This document shows positions 33,173-37,620 of a stretch of 37,620 bases of DNA, one piece after another. The stretch is taken from assembly GCA_003164715.1 (NCBI GenBank), contig PLTZ01000012.1, positions 1 through 37,620 of the forward strand. The letters are read 5' to 3'. Numbering within the stretch: the stretch's first letter is position 1; the number at the start of each line of letters is the position of its first letter. Under the pieces are notes generated by a model that had not been told where the DNA came from, did not search any database, and worked only from the letters and a program-made list of their open reading frames with translations. Both the position numbers and the translations under genes were made by a program. This DNA is from Opitutaceae bacterium (GTDB taxonomy: Bacteria; Verrucomicrobiota; Verrucomicrobiia; Opitutales; Opitutaceae).

Positions 33173-35152
33173 TCACTGGGACCCTCCCATCGCAAACGCC
33201 TGCCTCGTCTCATTCTCGATCCTCGGCCGGGTGCCGAGGTAGGGTATCAGCCTCTCCCCCAGCCTCTTGAAGACGGGGGCTGCGACCGTGTGTCCCCACG
33301 CCCTCCCGCCGGGGCAGCGTGCGTCCGCGTCGTCGATGATGACGGCGATGGAAACCTGGGGGTTGCTCGCCGGGAAGAACCCGACGAAGGAGGCCACGTC
33401 ATGCCGGTCGGCGTACCGCATCACCGTGCCGCCCGCGGGCAGCGCGACGGGCATGAGCTTCTGCGCCGTGCCCGTCTTCCCCGCGACTTCGAAGCCGGGG
33501 ATCGCCGCCTCGGGCGCTGTTCCCTGGGAGGACGCGACCGCGGTAAGCAGGTGGGCCATCGTGCGCGCCGTCTGCTCCGAAACGACCCGGCGCTCCGCAA
33601 TCCTTCCAAAGCGGTAGACGAGTTCGCCGTGCGAGTCTCGGACCTCGCTGATGATCTGTGGCCTTAGGAGAAGGCCGCCCGAGGCTATGACGCCCATCGC
33701 CTGCTGCATCTGCATGGCCGTGGCGGTCACGGACTGGCCCATCGGCATGCGCGTGATGGTCATGCTGTCCCATTTTTCAGGCGCCTTGAGATTGCCCGTC
33801 ACCTCTCCGCCCACCGGAAACCCCGTCCGTTGCCCGAACCCGAATTCGCGCGCGTACTCGTAGAAGCGCCGATCGCCCAGGCGCATGGCCACCTGCGCGG
33901 CGCCCTTGTTCGAGGAGTGCGCGATGATCTCGGCCACGCTCAGGTGATGGTCGTAACGGTCGTCGTCGCGCGGAAGGCTTCTTGTAAGCCCATTGTAATC
34001 AACTTTCTCCAGCGTGCAGTCGAACTCCGTCCTCGTGGTCACGAGCCCGTCGTTCAAGGCGCCCGATATCGCCACGATCTTGAACACCGAGCCCGGCTCG
34101 TATTCGTCGGCCAGCGCGATGTTGCGCATCCTGCCCTGCTCGCCACGCGGCAGCTTGTTGAAGGAGTTGAGGTCGAACGACGGGTAGTTCGCGAGCGCGA
34201 GGACGAAGCCCGTCTGGGGATCGCTCACGATGATCGTCGCCTTCTCGGGCTCGTACTGCTGTGCGATCTTCGCCAGCTCGTCCTCGACGATCCGCTGCAC
34301 GGTGGAGTCGATCGACAGCGACACGCTGAAGCCGTCCACCGCGGGAACCTCGCGCGTGCGGAACTGGGCCAGCTCGTGGCTCTTTCCGTCCTTCTCCGAC
34401 TCAAGCCAGCCGTTCTCGCCGCGCAGGTAGAAGTCCGCGTAGTGCTCCATCCCGGCGACCGGGCGCTCCTGGCGGTCGACGTACCCGATGATATGCGCGG
34501 CCATCTCGTTGTGGGGGTAGTCGCGGCGGTAGACCCGGCTGCCGTAGACGCCCCGTATCCCGAGCTTCTGCACCTGGGAGTAGACCGACTCGGGCACGTT
34601 GTCGCTCAGCTTGGCCCAGCGGATCGGACGGTTTCCGTCCCGGTCCGGATCGTCGAGCACGGTCTCGTCCTTCGGCGCCGCGTCGATGTCGCCCGCGGCC
34701 TGCGCGTCCGGCGCGGCGGCCGGCGCCGAGGCGGGCGCGCTGAGCGTGATCACCATCTCGCCGCGGGCGGACGACGCCGGGGCCTCGCCCTTCTCGGAGG
34801 CGGGCCGGGTCTTGGTCAGGTAGGCCCTCTCAACGTCGGGCAGCGACGCGCCGATCAGCGCCGCGAGCTGCGGCAGCTTGGCCCTGTCCTCGATGCGCAC
34901 AAACTGGGGGTCGACCCCGAGCACAATGATCGAGCGGCTGGTCGCCAAGAGCGCCCCGTTCCGGTCCAGAATATCCCCCCTGCGGGCGTTGTCGACAATC
35001 AGCTGCCGGCGGGCCTCGTCGACCGACCGAAGGAGGTCATCCCTGTTGACTACGTGAAGCCAGACAAGGCGCGCCTCGACCGCCGCGAACAGGGCAATAA
35101 CCACGCTCGCGAGAAGGGCGATTCGGTAGCTTGTGGTGAAGCCCTTCGACAT
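33173..35152 (-). CDS. ftsI: Division-specific class B penicillin-binding protein (FtsI/PBP3)
   Basis: This 659-residue transpeptidase cross-links septal peptidoglycan. It has one N-terminal membrane helix (about 10-30), a dimerisation domain with DNARRGDILDRNGALLATS, and an Ala/Pro/Asp-rich insertion at about 125-170. The active-site motifs are SVFK (Ser355, Lys358), SSN (Ser413) and KTG (Lys559). No PASTA repeats follow. It starts 16 bp after the ftsL-like gene and is the partner of FtsW encoded downstream. Confidence 0.96.
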   Translation of the reverse strand: MSKGFTTSYRIALLASVVIALFAAVEARLVWLHVVNRDDLLRSVDEARRQLIVDNARRGDILDRNGALLATSRSIIVLGVDPQFVRIEDRAKLPQLAALIGASLPDVERAYLTKTRPASEKGEAPASSARGEMVITLSAPASAPAAAPDAQAAGDIDAAPKDETVLDDPDRDGNRPIRWAKLSDNVPESVYSQVQKLGIRGVYGSRVYRRDYPHNEMAAHIIGYVDRQERPVAGMEHYADFYLRGENGWLESEKDGKSHELAQFRTREVPAVDGFSVSLSIDSTVQRIVEDELAKIAQQYEPEKATIIVSDPQTGFVLALANYPSFDLNSFNKLPRGEQGRMRNIALADEYEPGSVFKIVAISGALNDGLVTTRTEFDCTLEKVDYNGLTRSLPRDDDRYDHHLSVAEIIAHSSNKGAAQVAMRLGDRRFYEYAREFGFGQRTGFPVGGEVTGNLKAPEKWDSMTITRMPMGQSVTATAMQMQQAMGVIASGGLLLRPQIISEVRDSHGELVYRFGRIAERRVVSEQTARTMAHLLTAVASSQGTAPEAAIPGFEVAGKTGTAQKLMPVALPAGGTVMRYADRHDVASFVGFFPASNPQVSIAVIIDDADARCPGGRAWGHTVAAPVFKRLGERLIPYLGTRPRIENETRQAFAMGGSQ

Positions 35153-35168
35153 TGCGAGTCAGGCGGCG

Positions 35169-35567
35169 TCAGTGCGCAAGCGCGACCTGAAGGCTGATGG
35201 TGGCCGGCCCCTCCCCGAATAGCTTGCGGTTGTGTATCGACGCCAGGCGCATGACGGGATCCTCGGAGACGCGGCGCACCTGCGTCTCCCCGGGCGGCAA
35301 GAGGCCCAGATGCCACTCTGAATTCCTTCGGTTGAGCACGGCCGGATCCTGCTCGGCCGCGATTGCCGCGTCGGTCTCCTCGACGCGCCGCTCGACGTCC
35401 GCGATCGAGGCCTCGAGGACCTTGTTGGCGTTGGCGGCGACGGAGATCTGGTGGCGCATCCACACGGTCCCCAGGCCCACCGAGGCGCTCGCGCTGATCG
35501 CCACCAGCGCGTACACCAAGAACTGGTTCACGAATGCCTGTGATCCCGCCTTTTTGCCGGTGCGCAT
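35169..35567 (-). CDS. FtsL-like small bitopic division protein
   Basis: The 132-residue protein has a short basic N terminus, one membrane helix (about 14-35) and a helical segment (about 42-66) of alternating hydrophobic and charged residues that could form a coiled coil. The C-terminal half, with VRRVSEDPVMRLASIHNRKL, is periplasmic. FtsL proteins are too divergent to identify by motif; the identity rests on topology and position between rsmH and ftsI. The ATG shares one base with the rsmH stop (TGATG). Confidence 0.7.
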   Translation of the reverse strand: MRTGKKAGSQAFVNQFLVYALVAISASASVGLGTVWMRHQISVAANANKVLEASIADVERRVEETDAAIAAEQDPAVLNRRNSEWHLGLLPPGETQVRRVSEDPVMRLASIHNRKLFGEGPATISLQVALAH

Positions 35568-36487
35568 CAGAGTTTGCGTATCGCCCGCAGCTTGGCCGAC
35601 CTGCTTCTAGGATTGCTTTCGAGCTCCTCGTCCGAGGGCACCACGGGGCGGCGCGTCAGCGCCTCGGCCCTGCGCGTGCGCAGATCCTGCGGCATCGAGT
35701 CATCCGAGCTCTCGGGCATCCCGCACAGGTGCCGGAAGGTCTGCTTCACCGGCCGGTCCTCGAGGGAATGAAAGCTAATGGCGCAGAGCACCCCGCAGGG
35801 GCCGAGCTTTTCGAAGGCCGCCAGCAGCGCCGCGTTGATCGCCGCGATCTCGTTGTTGACGGCGATCCGGATGCCCTGGAACGAGCGCGTCGCCGGGTGA
35901 ATCCTCAGGGCGCGCCGGTCGCGGGCGGGTATCGCCGCGGCGATCACCTCGGCCAGCGTCCCCGTCCTCGCCAGTGCGCCCGTCCCCCGGGCCGCCAGCA
36001 GGGCCCTGACGACACGGCGCCAGTGAGGCTCCTCGCCGAGGTCGCGGACGGCGCCTGTGAGCATCTCCTCGGTCGCCGTCTCCAGCCACCGGGAGGCAGG
36101 CACGCCCGCACGGCGGTCCATCCTCATGTCGGCCGGGCCGTCGGTGCGGAACGAAAAGCCCCGCTCTGGGTCGTCGAGCTGGAACGACGAGAGGCCGAAG
36201 TCGAAGAGAACGCCGTCGAAGCCCGACTCGGCCATCGTCGCAAGGTTCCCGAAGTTCTCGGTTCTCAAGGTCAGCCTGCCCGGAAACTCGGCGGCGAGCG
36301 CCTCGGCCCTGGCCGCTGCCTCTGGATCACGATCTAGAGCAATGACTTGGGTCCCAGGCGCAGCCTCGAGAATCGCGCGGGAATGCCCCCCTCCACCAAA
36401 CGTGCAGTCTAGGTAGTGCCCGCCGGCGACGGGCGAAAGGAACTCCATGACCTCCCGAAGGAGGACGGGCTTGTGACCGGTGGACAT
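35567..36487 (-). CDS. rsmH: 16S rRNA (cytosine-1402-N4)-methyltransferase RsmH
   Basis: The 306-residue SAM-dependent enzyme methylates C1402 in the ribosomal P site. STGHKPVLLREVMEFL starts the protein, YLDCTFGGGGHSRAIL is the SAM loop, ALDRDPEAAARA binds the adenosine end, FDFGLSSFQLDDPERGFSF and SFHSLEDRPVKQTF are family signatures. ATG 36487, eight bases after a GAGG, gives the usual N terminus. Frames starting at 36523 or 36565 would overlap the small ORF upstream. Confidence 0.95.
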   Translation of the reverse strand: MSTGHKPVLLREVMEFLSPVAGGHYLDCTFGGGGHSRAILEAAPGTQVIALDRDPEAAARAEALAAEFPGRLTLRTENFGNLATMAESGFDGVLFDFGLSSFQLDDPERGFSFRTDGPADMRMDRRAGVPASRWLETATEEMLTGAVRDLGEEPHWRRVVRALLAARGTGALARTGTLAEVIAAAIPARDRRALRIHPATRSFQGIRIAVNNEIAAINAALLAAFEKLGPCGVLCAISFHSLEDRPVKQTFRHLCGMPESSDDSMPQDLRTRRAEALTRRPVVPSDEELESNPRSRSAKLRAIRKL

Positions 36488-36503
36488 GCTCGCGGCCTCG
36501 GGA

Positions 36504-36725
36504 TCAATGAGCGCCAGTGGCATCAATGAGGGAGCGGCCCTGGCCCTGGCGCCTTCCGGCGACAACGCGGAGAACGAGGCTGTCGCGAATCCGCGGGACC
36601 GCGCACGCCTGGACGCCGCCGTATTCGGAGGCGTCGATCCAGGCGGGGAAGGTGCGGGACGCGGCGAGGGACGCCGCCTTTTTCAAAAGCTCGCGGGTGG
36701 CCGACGGTTTTCCGGAGTCGTGCAT
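36504..36725 (-). CDS. Small unrecognised protein between mraZ and rsmH
   Basis: An ATG 2 bp after the mraZ stop opens a 73-codon frame ending 16 bp before rsmH. The first half is basic and helical (ATRELLKKAASLAASRTFPA); the middle WIDASEYGGVQACAVPRIRD and end DSLVLRVVAG could be beta-rich. I recognise no family. The spacing fits the tight operon and the frame fills an otherwise empty 240-bp gap, which supports a real gene. The alternative is untranslated sequence. Confidence 0.5.
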   Translation of the reverse strand: MHDSGKPSATRELLKKAASLAASRTFPAWIDASEYGGVQACAVPRIRDSLVLRVVAGRRQGQGRSLIDATGAH

Positions 36726-36727
36726 AC

Positions 36728-37180
36728 TCAGATTCCGAGGCGGCGCATAATGTCGCCGAAGTTCTCGCCCGATGTGCGCGCCTCGACCTTCTGCCACCGG
36801 GCTGGCGAATACATGTTGAACTTGGTGAGGGAACCCACGAGGACCGCGTCCTTCGCTATCCCGGCGTGCCCCAGCAAATCGGCCGTGAGGCCGACGCGCC
36901 CCTGCTTGTCGAACGTAAATGACTGTGTCTGCGCAAAGAACTTGGACGCGAAGTCCTGGCCCTCTCCGTCGCTTAGCGCCATCTGCGCGATCTTTGCGTG
37001 GAGCTTCTCGACCTCCGATGGGGGCAGCACGGCCACGTAGCCGTCGGGGTGCGGCGTGGCCAGGAACACATCCCCGTCCGCATGCGCCGCCCGCCATGCC
37101 GAAGGGATCGTGACGCGACCCTTGTCGTCGAGGGTGTGCCTGAAAAGGCCTGTGAAAAATGCTTTGCCGGGATGCGCCAT
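36728..37180 (-). CDS. mraZ: Transcriptional regulator MraZ
   Basis: The 150-residue protein has two AbrB-like DNA-binding repeats: FRHTLDDKGRVTIPSAWR near the N terminus and FTFDKQGRVGLTADLLGHAG in the second half. Each carries the D-K/Q-G-R-V motif of the family. MraZ forms a ring and represses its own dcw operon. ATG 37180 gives the standard N terminus; a frame open to 37282 would run through the operator and is rejected. Confidence 0.93.
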   Translation of the reverse strand: MAHPGKAFFTGLFRHTLDDKGRVTIPSAWRAAHADGDVFLATPHPDGYVAVLPPSEVEKLHAKIAQMALSDGEGQDFASKFFAQTQSFTFDKQGRVGLTADLLGHAGIAKDAVLVGSLTKFNMYSPARWQKVEARTSGENFGDIMRRLGI

Positions 37181-37204
37181 GGGGGTAGCGAGGGGAAGAC
37201 CCGC

Positions 37205-37248
37205 CCCACAATGCCCCATTTCAACCCATTTTAACCCACTTTGGTCAA
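37205..37248 (-). promoter_or_regulatory. MraZ operator (four TGGG repeats) with overlapping promoter
   Basis: CCCA occurs at 37205, 37215, 37225 and 37235, giving four TGGG repeats on the minus strand at exactly 10-bp spacing, about 25 bp upstream of mraZ. MraZ of other bacteria binds TGGG-N direct repeats of this spacing. TTGACC (37248-37243) is a -35-like box; TTGAAA 18 bp downstream is a weak -10. The repeats cover the spacer and -10, consistent with autorepression. Confidence 0.75.
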
Positions 37249-37275
37249 GCCAAGACTCGCATAATTCGCATTTTT

Positions 37276-37387
37276 TTGACATCCTCCCGGTCTAAGCGGC
37301 TGAAGCCGCTGTAAGAAACCGGAAGCCAGCCCGACGGAGTACGACTCATGCCGACGGCGACCAATGGGAGCGAAGTCGCTTGTCCCT
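37276..37387 (-). mobile_element. Right-end remnant of a second IS200/IS605-type element
   Basis: On the minus strand a hairpin of AGCGGC/GCCGCT around TTCA (37295-37310) sits inside an outer stem CCGGT/ACCGG (37287-37291 with 37318-37322), followed by GAGGATGTCAA ending at 37276. A GAGT/ACTC stem-loop lies at 37337-37347. GGGAGGATGTCAA after a hairpin is a familiar right end of OrfB-type elements, and the stems look like omega RNA remains. No tnpB is left; the sequence upstream is an IS110 fragment. Confidence 0.6.
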
Positions 37388-37620
37388 TCAGGAGCAGAGT
37401 GCGCCGGCGTCCCGGCCGTCAGTCTTAACACGCTCGCCATAGGCGCACCAGTCGCGCGGCCGTACAACGAGATTATGGACGCCGAGGGCGGTCAGCCGAC
37501 GGTGCAACACATAGCCGAACGGTCCGGCCTCGTAGCAGCTATGCACCGCATCCGCCTGTGTAATCTGCCGTTGGACGAAGCCAATAAAGCCCTCCTGGCT
37601 GAACCGTTGCGGCGGCTGGG
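37388..37620 (-). pseudogene. IS110-family transposase fragment (DEDD domain), truncated
   Basis: Reading leftward from the window edge, 76 residues are visible before a TGA at 37388-37390. They include AVHSCYEAGPFGYVLHRRL, LVVRPRDWCAYGERVKTDG and RDAGALCS, which match the N-terminal DEDD RuvC-like domain of IS110 transposases (E in YEAGP, Asp residues in KTDxRDA). The C-terminal two thirds, including the Ser-containing domain, is missing and replaced by an IS200/IS605-type end. The start is outside the window. Confidence 0.8.

Noticed and set aside
37231-37467. 78-codon minus-strand frame across the IS remnant
   Set aside because: It is out of frame with the recognisable IS110 fragment and spans the element boundary and stem-loops.

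Overview
This GC-rich window is a bacterial chromosome segment. It carries a nearly complete division and cell wall (dcw) cluster on the minus strand and a shorter set of plus-strand genes for magnesium transport, glycolipid synthesis and tRNA thiolation. Both window edges are damaged transposon ends. A MurC-MurB fusion, the dcw gene order, a LysM lipoprotein inside the cluster and a divergent FtsZ suggest Verrucomicrobiota (Opitutales-like) or a relative in the PVC group. This placement is an inference from memory of gene order, not a computed phylogeny.

Layout, plus strand. Positions 1-1078 hold the 3' end of an IS200/IS605-type element with a TnpB-like gene, a structured 3' RNA region and a right-end hairpin ending in TCAA. 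It abuts the C-terminal half of a single-stranded DNA-binding protein gene (1079-1394). A large SNF2-family helicase lies on the minus strand (1520-4192). A 313-bp divergent intergenic region follows, with a 31-bp imperfect palindrome and a possible 58-codon leader ORF. Then come a magnesium P-type ATPase (mgtA-like) and a PTS EIIA-domain protein. The genes at 8066-12178 form a tight operon: GT4 glycosyltransferase, MGDG-synthase-type GT28, diacylglycerol kinase family protein, and a metallophosphatase resembling PlcP. Together they look like a phospholipid-to-glycolipid remodelling cassette. mnmA (12215-13306) ends 2 bp from the end of the long minus-strand operon.

Layout, minus strand, in transcription order from 37.2 kb down to 13.3 kb: mraZ, a small unknown ORF, rsmH, ftsL-like, ftsI, murE, murF, mraY, murD, LysM lipoprotein, ftsW, murG, murC-murB fusion, ddl, ftsQ, ftsA, ftsZ, obgE, a GspE-N-terminal-domain (MshEN-like) protein, a PilB/GspE ATPase, a TPR lipoprotein and a LysE-family exporter. 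Many junctions are ATGA, GTGA or TGATG overlaps, so the run is probably one translationally coupled operon. Four CCCA/TGGG repeats at exactly 10-bp spacing upstream of mraZ look like the MraZ operator. The muramyl ligases, MraY and MurG make lipid II; FtsZ, FtsA, FtsQ, FtsL, FtsW and FtsI build the divisome; the last genes add ribosome/GTPase and pilus or secretion functions.

The right edge (37276-37620, minus strand) carries an IS110-family transposase fragment joined to a second IS200/IS605-like right end. No rRNA, tRNA or CRISPR array was recognised.
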